52,732 bases of DNA from Candidatus Obscuribacterales bacterium. Lineage in GTDB: Bacteria > Cyanobacteriota > Vampirovibrionia > Obscuribacterales > Obscuribacteraceae. The DNA is taken from assembly GCA_019746975.1 (NCBI GenBank), contig JAIERK010000077.1, forward strand, positions 1-52,732. Reading direction: 5' to 3'. Of the stretch, positions 17,877-25,534 are shown one piece after another. The position numbers were made by a program, and so were the translations under genes. The notes under the pieces are model-generated. The model did not search any database. It was not told where the DNA came from and saw nothing but the letters and a program-made list of their open reading frames with translations. The stretch's first letter is position 1, and the number at the start of each line of letters is the position of its first letter.

Positions 17877-19604
17877 ATGGTAAGCGAAAATCGAGTTTTT
17901 GAGATACCCCGTGCGCAGATTGCCACGTTGGCCAATGGTTGCAAGACTTTTGCCGTAGTGTTTGGGTTGTTGGGAATCACCTTTCCATTTTTAACCATTC
18001 CCACACATGATGCCGGATTGACTTGGATTGCCGTCATTGCGGTTGTGTTGTTTGCTTTAATTGTTGGAATCCTTCTCTGCGAAGCTCAAGTCTTTCAAAA
18101 GTGTCTTGTTTGGCGGGCCGAACTCCGACGAGACGGAGTTACTCTTCACACCTTGGCAGAGCAGATTTTTGCGCCTTGGAATGAGATGGATTCAATTGGA
18201 AAACAAGCCTGTTCGAATGGTCACACCCAATTCATTTTGCGGTGCAAGCGTGGTGCGCCTTACCGACTCCCTGCCACGCTAGACAAGACAGAGCAGCTAT
18301 TCGATCAGATACGAGCGAACATCACGACGCCATCTTTGCGCCAGTCGATGTACCGTATTCTTCAGTGCCAAACGATTGTAGCTCTACCAATAACATTGGG
18401 TATCTTCGCCTGGATTGCTAATGAAATTCCCTATTTCGGTTGGGGTTTTGCGGTACTATCAGTGTCGACATTTTTGTTCATGTGCATGTTTCTCTGCCTT
18501 GATTATGATGTTAGCGATCAGCGTGTCAAGCTTCGATCGCCACTTGCATGTTACGACTATGATTGGCGTTCGATTCGGCCTATGAGACTATCCAGTTACG
18601 TCCGGACTTCGCAAGGGTGTTTTTTCTTCTCGGGGTGGTTGCTTGATCATGAGATGTTGAAACAAACAATTCGGATTCGTTGTGCAAATCAAAGAAACCT
18701 TCTGACAGGACCTGAATTGGATTCTACCAGAGCCGATCTTGGTTACAACCGTAGTGGAATTGTAGTTGCGCTACTGTCACTTGCTGCCGGATTCGCGCCG
18801 CATTTCGGCAGCGTATATGTCGCTCCGGTAGCTGCTTTCGGTGCTGTTATGACGTTGTTTCTCGGTAAAAAGCAACCGATCTTATCGATATTGTGTCTCC
18901 TGGTATCCATTCCTGGTGTGATTGCACCATTGATGGTGCCTGATTTTGCCAGTCCTGGCAAGCCTGCTGTTTTACGATTGATTGATGTGTTCGGATCTGG
19001 TTCTCCTCTGTCTCAATTCGTTACCCCCGGACCTGTTCAAGATTTCTATGGATACCAGGTTAATCCTCCTGACTGGACTAGCAAGTTTTTGTCGCTTTCA
19101 GGAGAACACGGAAAATTGGATAAATGGCGCGGAAGAGACATTGTGTTGGGAATGTATGAACTCACTTTTATGGTCGCTCAAGAGCACGCGCCCAGCAATG
19201 AAGTCGGCAGTGCGCGGTATGAATGGTCACATCCGGCGTTACTATCGAATATCTCCAGAGTAGATTCGAGAAAACAGGAGTTTGATAGACTGACCTTTAC
19301 CATCAATGAATGGACTGCGAGTTGTGGACCGATTAATTTTTACGGGTTTGATTACATTGCCACTGATAATGGTGCAATGATTGCTTTCCGCAGTTTTGAT
19401 GGGCGACAAGCATGTGCGCGGGCGAGAGCCGAGGCGGTTATGAAGACTTTCCATCGGACTGCTACGGCCGGTATCCCGACGAAGTCTCCACCTGTTGCCC
19501 CCGCGATTAGGTCTCACATTGAAGTGGCTGCATCAAACTTGAATGCTCATGCGGGCAAGAAGAGCCATCATCGCAAAGCAAAAGAAGTGGACCACAGTCG
19601 ATAA
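17877..19604 (+). CDS. Multi-spanning membrane protein of unknown function
   Basis: A protein of 575 residues. Hydrophobic helices occur in pairs near residues 25-65, 160-205 and 280-350, separated by soluble segments that look beta-rich (for example a stretch with APWNEMDSI resembling the bacterial PH-like fold). A large C-terminal extracytoplasmic or cytoplasmic domain has no motif I know and ends in a His/Lys-rich tail. The start is the ATG at 17877, one codon after an in-frame TTG, with AGG six bases upstream. It is transcribed away from the epimerase, with about 170 bases between them. No recognised family. Confidence 0.8.
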   Translation: MVSENRVFEIPRAQIATLANGCKTFAVVFGLLGITFPFLTIPTHDAGLTWIAVIAVVLFALIVGILLCEAQVFQKCLVWRAELRRDGVTLHTLAEQIFAPWNEMDSIGKQACSNGHTQFILRCKRGAPYRLPATLDKTEQLFDQIRANITTPSLRQSMYRILQCQTIVALPITLGIFAWIANEIPYFGWGFAVLSVSTFLFMCMFLCLDYDVSDQRVKLRSPLACYDYDWRSIRPMRLSSYVRTSQGCFFFSGWLLDHEMLKQTIRIRCANQRNLLTGPELDSTRADLGYNRSGIVVALLSLAAGFAPHFGSVYVAPVAAFGAVMTLFLGKKQPILSILCLLVSIPGVIAPLMVPDFASPGKPAVLRLIDVFGSGSPLSQFVTPGPVQDFYGYQVNPPDWTSKFLSLSGEHGKLDKWRGRDIVLGMYELTFMVAQEHAPSNEVGSARYEWSHPALLSNISRVDSRKQEFDRLTFTINEWTASCGPINFYGFDYIATDNGAMIAFRSFDGRQACARARAEAVMKTFHRTATAGIPTKSPPVAPAIRSHIEVAASNLNAHAGKKSHHRKAKEVDHSR

Positions 19605-19818
19605 GCGGTGGCCTCAGAGCGAGATTAGTTGACCAACACCAACGCCATTATCACCACCCTCAAACAGGAGCCGAGTTACGATTTTTTTCTAACTGTATTG
19701 CATATTGTTTTGGATTGAACGATCGGCGTTAACGCCACGCACGTGTCCTACTTACGTTCGCTCTGCCTTGTGTTGGTACTGGTCACTGACTGGAGTGGCA
19801 GTCGTCAGCAACACGGCG

Positions 19819-20230
19819 TCAGCCAGCAGTGGCCATCGCTAGTTCTGTTGCCTCGACAGGCTTGAATCCGACATCTTTAGCACTTGCGGTCTCCGACAGT
19901 TTCAGCGCGTCTGAAGTAGCTCCGCAGCTTCATCAGCTGTTTGCTTGTCTGACGAAATCTCAGTAACCGGCGCTATCTGGAATAACTGCCTATCCAGCGC
20001 CGCAAATGGTCAATAGACCTGTCCATGCAACGGAAGTGCAAAAGCGGTGTTGCGGTCACGGTAACTGCTAGCTTCGATTAGAATGGTAAATCCGCATAGT
20101 AGGATTTCCCCTGATTAGCATCAGGAGTTATTCTCTCCTGGACGAAATCTATTGGTCTGGAAAAGCAAATGTTTCTTCTCAATGGTAAAGTAGTCGATGC
20201 GCTGTGGACGTTCGCTTGTGAGTGGAAGTT
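19819..20230 (-). pseudogene. Degraded gene with several frame breaks
   Basis: Protein-like sequence appears in pieces in different minus-strand frames: FTIEKKHLLFQTNRFRPGE (about 20150-20200), then ANQGKSYYADLPF, then SSYRDRNTAFALPLHGQVY, an in-frame TGA, then LDRQLFQIAPVTEI and DEAAELLQ, and finally ALKLSETASAKDVGFKPVE ending at a TGA at 19819-19821. At least two frameshifts and one nonsense codon separate the pieces. I do not recognise the family. The remnant lies downstream of the two histidine-kinase-like genes on the same strand, 29 bases from the end of the second. Confidence 0.42.
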
Positions 20231-20258
20231 GTTTGCCACGGCAACAAAGTTGCATAAA

Positions 20259-21698
20259 TCATAAGAACACGCGAAAAGTACTTCCCTTGTCGATGTTGCT
20301 TTCAACTTCAATTCGACCGCCGTGCGCTTCGGCAATTTGTTTGCACACCGCAAGTCCAAGTCCAAAACCCTTATTACCAACCGCGTCGTCTTTCGATGTC
20401 TGAGTGTAGGCATCAAAAATGGTGCTTAGCTTTTCCGGCGCTATACCCCGTCCAAAATCGATTACTTCGAACAGAGTCGTTTTATCATCTCCAGAAACCC
20501 GCAAAATGACCTTGGCACCATCTGGTGAGAACTTAACTGCATTGGTCAGTAGATTGACAAGCAAACGAGTAACGTTCGATTCATCCAGAACACGATTCAG
20601 ATCCCCACAATGGTTTTCGATTTCCAAAACTATGTTTTTATCTGTGGCGACTGGCTGAACGGTCGTATCGATCTTTACGAGCAACTCTGGTATCAAGCAC
20701 GTTTCTAGCGATAGCTCCATGCCATCTACTGAGCGCATCTGTCTCGTGAGTTCTAGATCGCTTTGCAAATCGATCAGCTGCTTGAGGTTGACACTGAGGA
20801 TGTGGAGCTGTTTTTGATACTTTTCCATTCCTGAGAATTGAGGAAGTCGTTCTATATCTGTGCTGAGTTGATCCAGCGGCTGCCGAATTCCATCGCAGAC
20901 GATTTCGAAGTAAAGGCGCTCGCCCTCCCTGGCTTGCTGTAGCCTTCGGGCTGTTGCTCGAAGCGCGGAGTCAAGATCTGCAATTTCGTCGGTCGCCGCG
21001 AGTTGCGGTAACATCTCTTGTCCAGAGGAGAATCTCGAGACGTTTCCTACTAGCTGCTCGGCTCGCTTCAAGATACTAAATCCTACGATTGCCATGATGA
21101 AGCCGGTTATGACCAACACTAGCATTAGTGAGACGGTAAGTCCAAAAATTACTAAATGAGATTCGCGCATGCGATTCTCGCGGGCATTTTTCGCTTGTTT
21201 CTCGAGCGCATAGCTCAACTGACGAACTGCACCTGCAAGCGCTTTGGCGCAGTCATCGCGTTGATTGAGAATCTCCAGTCCACGAGCTCCGGGTTCGATC
21301 CTTATTTTCATAAGTTCTACTCCATGTCGAGTAGCTTCGTCTACCGCTGTCCAATATGGATAGTCTGCTTCTCGATTCTTCCAGAATGCGGCGATTCGCT
21401 TCTTTGTGTCTCCGTACGAATCGAGAACCTCGTAGAGAGATCGTTCGGTCTCCGGTGACGGTTCCTTGCCGGCTCTTGTGTCTGTGGAGATCTCGTTTGC
21501 CAAAATTGCTGATTTTGTTGAAAATTCGAATAGTCTGCTCGAATATGTGATCACTGACAGAAGGCGCGCTTCCTCCCTGATTGCGTTGGACGATTGATTT
21601 AGAGAGAAGAGCAGGCAAGCGCTGAACATCGCACCAAGAATGAGAGGGCATAAGACAAGCAGCAGACCTTTGCCGAAGAGAGTTCCTTTGATCTTCAT
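20259..21698 (-). CDS. Histidine-kinase-like protein lacking the phosphoacceptor His
   Basis: A protein of 479 residues: TM1 about 12-33, a helical sensor region, TM2 about 183-207, a HAMP-like linker, a dimerisation helix and an HATPase domain. The ATP-binding boxes are intact: N box NLLTNAVKF (383-391), G1 DFGRG (414-418) and G2 GFGLGLA (444-450). The H box is not. Where kinases have SHELRTPL, this protein reads CDGIRQPL, with Asp269 at the histidine position. It can probably bind and hydrolyse ATP but cannot autophosphorylate on His. Its start overlaps the stop of the upstream kinase by four bases (ATGA), so the two are translationally coupled. Phosphorylating its neighbour in trans is the natural inference. 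Confidence 0.9.
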   Translation of the reverse strand: MKIKGTLFGKGLLLVLCPLILGAMFSACLLFSLNQSSNAIREEARLLSVITYSSRLFEFSTKSAILANEISTDTRAGKEPSPETERSLYEVLDSYGDTKKRIAAFWKNREADYPYWTAVDEATRHGVELMKIRIEPGARGLEILNQRDDCAKALAGAVRQLSYALEKQAKNARENRMRESHLVIFGLTVSLMLVLVITGFIMAIVGFSILKRAEQLVGNVSRFSSGQEMLPQLAATDEIADLDSALRATARRLQQAREGERLYFEIVCDGIRQPLDQLSTDIERLPQFSGMEKYQKQLHILSVNLKQLIDLQSDLELTRQMRSVDGMELSLETCLIPELLVKIDTTVQPVATDKNIVLEIENHCGDLNRVLDESNVTRLLVNLLTNAVKFSPDGAKVILRVSGDDKTTLFEVIDFGRGIAPEKLSTIFDAYTQTSKDDAVGNKGFGLGLAVCKQIAEAHGGRIEVESNIDKGSTFRVFL

Positions 21699-23191
21699 TG
21701 AGTCGCCTCCGAGGGGAGGGCTTCATTCGCGGAGAGTGGAAGAACAACCTCGAGTCGATCGAAGCTACTTGTGTTGCTCCATACGATTGAAGCGTTAACC
21801 TGTCGCAGTCTGATTTTTGCGAGCAGAAGCGGCAACTCGTCTGCGCGCATGTCTGCTGGATACTCGCTTGAGTCAGGGTGGTCAAAGATTTCTTGTGTCG
21901 ACCTAGTTGGAGTTTCAAAACACGGTACCAAAATCTTCACGTCATGGGTCGACTTCTCAAGTCTAGATATGATGCGAAACTTGTCCTTACCCGCCGATTT
22001 TGCCTGATTAATCGCATAGCTGAGAACGGCGTTGAGCGCCGCGAGGGTATTACCTGCATCAACGTAGACAATTGCTTCATCGCCTGCCCAAACGACCTCG
22101 ACAGCCACTTTTGTCCGTTCTAGCAATTCTGTATTTTCTTCGAGTGCTTTCTCTAGTAAATTGTCCGATGAGCAGTTCGAAAATTCGAGTTCTCTATTTC
22201 CGGATGTGAGCTTTTCGAATTCCAGTAATCGGTTTACTCGCGAATTCAGCAGTTCTGCGGAGCTCAGCATTCCATGCATGTATTTGGCAAGCGCCTCTTT
22301 TGACTTCGTATCAAGTTCGCTGTCAAGCGGAAGATGCTTAAGAAGTAACAGTTCCAGATTTAGAGTCACTGCAGACAGTGGCGTTCGAAAATCATGAGTT
22401 ATCATTGCGAAAAACTGATGTTTGTTTTCATCTAAAATTCGCAATTGGTCGGACATTTCGCAGATGGCCCGATCGAATTGACTGATTTCGTCCGCTCCGG
22501 TGAGTGGTGGTAAGTGGGGTTCGTTAGCTGCAATTCTAATCGTATTTGACTTGGCGTGCTCAACACGAGCTTTCAGGTCCCTATTGAGATATGCAAGGAA
22601 GACTACTGCCATCACCAAATCCAGTGTCAGACCAAACCACAGCCATCCTCCAATCTCATCGCGTGTTCTCTCTTGTTGCGACCGGCTGCGTTCGTCTGCT
22701 TGCTCGGTTATTACTCTGACTTTGGCTAACAGGTCGAGAAAGTTTTGTACATCCTCCGGACCTCTGAACACCTCAAATGAGCCTGTCATCAGAGAGGACT
22801 CGATATTTCGTTGATAATCTGTCATCGAACGATTTAGCTTTTTTAGCGCGTCTCGTTCTACTGACATATCTTCGGAGAGATTTGCTAATCGTTCTTGATT
22901 CTCTTTGATTTCGTCGTAGTAACCACGCAAACTAGCCATGTCTCTGGACGATAGCGAAGTGCCCTCCTTAACATTGTGTGCCATTCCCTCGACCTGTATC
23001 AGCAGATTTAGCGAATTGTTGAACAGGCGATTGTATTCGAACAATAGCTCACGAAGTCGCTTCTCTTCACGAACAACCTGTTCTGCTTCGGAAGCAAAAT
23101 GAAGTGGTATCGAAATCAACACCAGCACCAACAGCGTTGGGAGTGCGACCAGCAACAATCCTTTTTGTCTCAGCCGAAGTTTTTGCAGCAA
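21695..23191 (-). CDS. Histidine-kinase-like protein with H box but degenerate ATPase domain
   Basis: A protein of 498 residues with the same layout as its downstream neighbour: TM1 about 11-31, a helical sensor region, TM2 about 182-201 and a HAMP-like segment. The H box THDFRTPLSAV is canonical, with the phosphoacceptor His266. The C-terminal domain has lost the ATP-binding signatures: the N-box position reads LNAVLSYAINQAK without the conserved Asn pattern, and no DxGxG or GxGLG motif is present. It is thus a likely phosphate acceptor that needs another kinase's ATPase domain. The start is a TTG, with a TATGATAAT stretch some 35 bases upstream that could be a -10 element. No intact response regulator lies nearby; a fragment of one is divergently encoded at 23317. 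Confidence 0.88.
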   Translation of the reverse strand: MLQKLRLRQKGLLLVALPTLLVLVLISIPLHFASEAEQVVREEKRLRELLFEYNRLFNNSLNLLIQVEGMAHNVKEGTSLSSRDMASLRGYYDEIKENQERLANLSEDMSVERDALKKLNRSMTDYQRNIESSLMTGSFEVFRGPEDVQNFLDLLAKVRVITEQADERSRSQQERTRDEIGGWLWFGLTLDLVMAVVFLAYLNRDLKARVEHAKSNTIRIAANEPHLPPLTGADEISQFDRAICEMSDQLRILDENKHQFFAMITHDFRTPLSAVTLNLELLLLKHLPLDSELDTKSKEALAKYMHGMLSSAELLNSRVNRLLEFEKLTSGNRELEFSNCSSDNLLEKALEENTELLERTKVAVEVVWAGDEAIVYVDAGNTLAALNAVLSYAINQAKSAGKDKFRIISRLEKSTHDVKILVPCFETPTRSTQEIFDHPDSSEYPADMRADELPLLLAKIRLRQVNASIVWSNTSSFDRLEVVLPLSANEALPSEATQ

Positions 23192-23316
23192 CGCTTTGAT
23201 TCCAGTTTTTCAAATGAGCAACATTATCATATACTACCCCATAGATGTTTGCTCTGTGGTCGTTTTCGGGAATAGAAAGGGATGGATTCCCCGTAGTTGA
23301 TTAGGTCAGGGAAAAA

Positions 23317-23469
23317 TTGGCAAATCTGCTCGTAGTCGAAGATAAAAGTGACCTTGCTGATGCAATTGCCAATTGGTTGAAGGTGATTCGCACCGGCCAC
23401 TCCTGGTGGCACTCTCCTAAATGGTATAATTCTCTCCGTCGCGGCATGAAATGGCACGCTGAGTTGTAG
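23317..23469 (+). pseudogene. Response regulator receiver fragment
   Basis: A frame of 50 codons starting at a TTG with AGGG five bases upstream. Its first residues, ANLLVVEDKSDLADAIANWL, are the first beta strand, acidic pocket and first helix of a CheY-type receiver. After this the sequence no longer resembles a receiver, and the phospho-accepting Asp strand is absent. It is the remnant of a response regulator gene, divergent from the histidine kinase pair, and may have been their cognate partner. Confidence 0.6.
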
Positions 23470-23472
23470 CTG

Positions 23473-23691
23473 TTGTTGAGATGGATCAGAATTGTGGAAT
23501 CAACCGAAATCTCTCGAAGTGTGATTATTACTGGTGCAGCACAGGGTATCGGAAAGGCGATTGCGCTCCGGGTCCTCCGAGAAGGCTGGCAAGTAATAGC
23601 CACAGATAAGAATGACGAGCTGATTTGTCGAAAGAAGCTAAGGCTACTCTCGAACATTGGTGGAGCGGGATCCTTCTTTGTTGACCAATAA
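23473..23691 (+). pseudogene. Short-chain dehydrogenase N-terminal fragment
   Basis: A 72-codon frame containing VIITGAAQGIGKAIALRVL, the TGxxxGIG dinucleotide-binding motif of short-chain dehydrogenases/reductases, and the following strand WQVIATDKN. The frame ends soon after. Near 23620-23690 two other frames also look protein-like (ADLSKEAKATLE, then GGAGSFFVD), suggesting small indels before the truncation. The catalytic Ser-Tyr-Lys region is missing, so the product cannot be an enzyme. Confidence 0.6.
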
Positions 23692-24245
23692 GGAGTTTAA
23701 AGATTCGCTGTGCGGCGCATTAGTTGCACTGCTGGCTGCAGTAGACAAAGCCAATGCAGCGGCTGCAGGAAAACCTGCCGGTAAAGCAAATGCGGAGCCA
23801 TCGTTCAAAGACAAGTTCGATGTTGCTACTGTATATGGTGCTCCGCAACGGGACGAGGAAGTGCGAAAGTATACTTCGGATCTGGCGACGGATATCGGAC
23901 TGGCTGCATTTCTACTTGGATCGACATTCTTGATGCTTCGCCGCCAGCGCAATATTTATCTTGCAAATCGCGCTATTCGCGCTGAATTCGGACCGACTCC
24001 CGTGGAAGGCGCACCGAAGCAGGTGGTGTTCAAAGACTTTAAATGCGTGGGCATTAGTGAGCGATCCTGCGAGTTGCAGAACGCCAAAACTGCAGACCGA
24101 CGTGATCGGTGTAGTAACAAAGCAGATTCACAGTGAGAAGGCGTCACTGAAGGCGACGTTGGAAGTCTTGAAGACTAAGGATGTGCAACCGGATTTGCAG
24201 AAAGAAATCGAGACCCGAATCCGAGAGATGGAGGCGGGTAAATAA
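23657..24245 (+). pseudogene. Small membrane protein, frameshifted
   Basis: From about 23657 an open frame encodes an Ala-rich N-terminal part, one hydrophobic helix (IGLAAFLLGSTFLML) and a charged region ending at 24136. Near 24083-24090 (GCCAAAACTGCAG) the authentic frame appears to switch. Removing one A gives NAKLQTDVIGVVTKQIHSE, continuing as a charged coiled tail to a TAA at 24243-24245. The corrected product would be about 190 residues. No start codon with a good ribosome-binding site is visible, and the 5' end runs into the dehydrogenase fragment. No family recognised. Confidence 0.5.
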
Positions 24246-24268
24246 ATACCCTCTGGTCGGCTCGATTT

Positions 24269-25534
24269 TTACATGCTAGAGAGTAGCGCGAATGCCTGCT
24301 TCTTGGTCAATTTGTTAACGGCGACTAGAGCGCTGGCTGTTTGTTTCTGAAGTGTTAGCCGACCAGTCTCTTTTTCCCATTTTTTGACGGATGTTGTACT
24401 CGCACCAACAAGCTCCGCCAGCTCGGCTTGAGAGAGGTTTAAGCGAGCGCGCAGCTCGCGAACGTACTCGCCTGTCGGAGCGAAGTCATCCATCAGAGAG
24501 ATCACAGATTTCAACAATTTAGTATCAGGTTTTTCCAGCTTCGATGGTTTCGGAGCTTTAGGTTTTGCAGGTGCCGGCGCTTTTTCAGGTAATGAATTTG
24601 ATGATGGCAAGATTGAAATGATCGATCTCAAAAGTCTGGTATCAGGAAGGTCTTGCGCGGATGTTTTCTGCGTTTTGCCTTTCGCCGAGGTCTCTTTTTG
24701 CGACGGTTTTGACACGATAGGAGCCGTTTTTCTCTTGATCGACAAGTTAGTGTTGGGCTTCTTCGGCTCTGACACTATTGTTGTTTCTCTCACTCTTTCA
24801 TGTCTGTCGTTCTTTGGTGATTCTGGTGCTATCTCGATTCCGAACAAATCCTCGAGTTCGCTTTCGGCGATATGCTTGCTGCTGCTCTTGCCGGCTGTAG
24901 CTGCTGCTACTACGCTGTCAGCTTCGATCAGTTCAAGGTGATCGACTCCTCTCAATTGGAAAAGCAACTCTGGTCGTTCATCAAGCCGCGCTCCAACACC
25001 GTAGAGAACCGCGGCGACATGCTTACACATAACTGCATGATCCGGACAACTACAGTTGAAGGTTATTTCTTTCGGGAGAGGAAACAGCCCAGCGTCCCTT
25101 TTTGTGACAACTTCCATGACGCTCGTCGATAGCCTACCTTGAAGTAATTCCAGCAGTGAGGCGATTTTCCCTACGCAGCGGTCCTTTACCGCGCGCCATT
25201 TTTCTGCTGCCAACGGTTTGATATTGATCACCACGTCATAAAGATCGGACCCGTTAACCATTGCCTTCACTTTTCCGGGAGCGATCTCGAGGTGTACAAC
25301 TGAACCTTGACGCACATAACTGCGACCGCGAGGCAAACGATTTGCGTAATCACTGGAACCTTCGATGTGTTTGCACCAGCCCTGGCCCCAAAAGGTCGAG
25401 GCAATCTTTCGACCAGAGATTACGACGTTATCGGTATGGATCCCTCTTTTCCGAAGGTCATCCATTTTGCGCTTCGCTTTAGCTCGGCGCTCCGCAACAC
25501 TGACATATGGTTGAAAACCCCATCCCCATCCCAT
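24269..25534 (-). CDS. SWIM zinc-finger protein with C-terminal HTH
   Basis: A protein of 421 residues. The SWIM motif CSCPDHAVMCKH (161-172) supplies the CxC...CxH zinc ligands. SWIM proteins of this type are encoded beside SNF2-family helicases and are thought to assist DNA or protein binding. After a Lys/Pro/Ser-rich linker, residues about 355-400 form a helix-turn-helix of the XRE type (LNLSQAELAELVGAS). Just before it are two copies of a short motif, LPDTRLLRSIIS (about 297) and KPDTKLLKSVIS (about 336). The ATG overlaps the stop of the SNF2 gene by one base (TAATG), so the two form an operon. The added HTH suggests sequence-specific targeting. Confidence 0.9.
   Translation of the reverse strand: MGWGWGFQPYVSVAERRAKAKRKMDDLRKRGIHTDNVVISGRKIASTFWGQGWCKHIEGSSDYANRLPRGRSYVRQGSVVHLEIAPGKVKAMVNGSDLYDVVINIKPLAAEKWRAVKDRCVGKIASLLELLQGRLSTSVMEVVTKRDAGLFPLPKEITFNCSCPDHAVMCKHVAAVLYGVGARLDERPELLFQLRGVDHLELIEADSVVAAATAGKSSSKHIAESELEDLFGIEIAPESPKNDRHERVRETTIVSEPKKPNTNLSIKRKTAPIVSKPSQKETSAKGKTQKTSAQDLPDTRLLRSIISILPSSNSLPEKAPAPAKPKAPKPSKLEKPDTKLLKSVISLMDDFAPTGEYVRELRARLNLSQAELAELVGASTTSVKKWEKETGRLTLQKQTASALVAVNKLTKKQAFALLSSM

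Noticed and set aside
21290..21302. GGTTCGATCC, like a tRNA T-loop
   Set aside because: It is inside the coding part of a histidine-kinase-like gene and no cloverleaf can be formed around it.
21253..21918. A 221-codon minus-strand ORF across the two histidine kinase genes
   Set aside because: It lies in another frame over two clearly coding genes and has no domain; it is a shadow.
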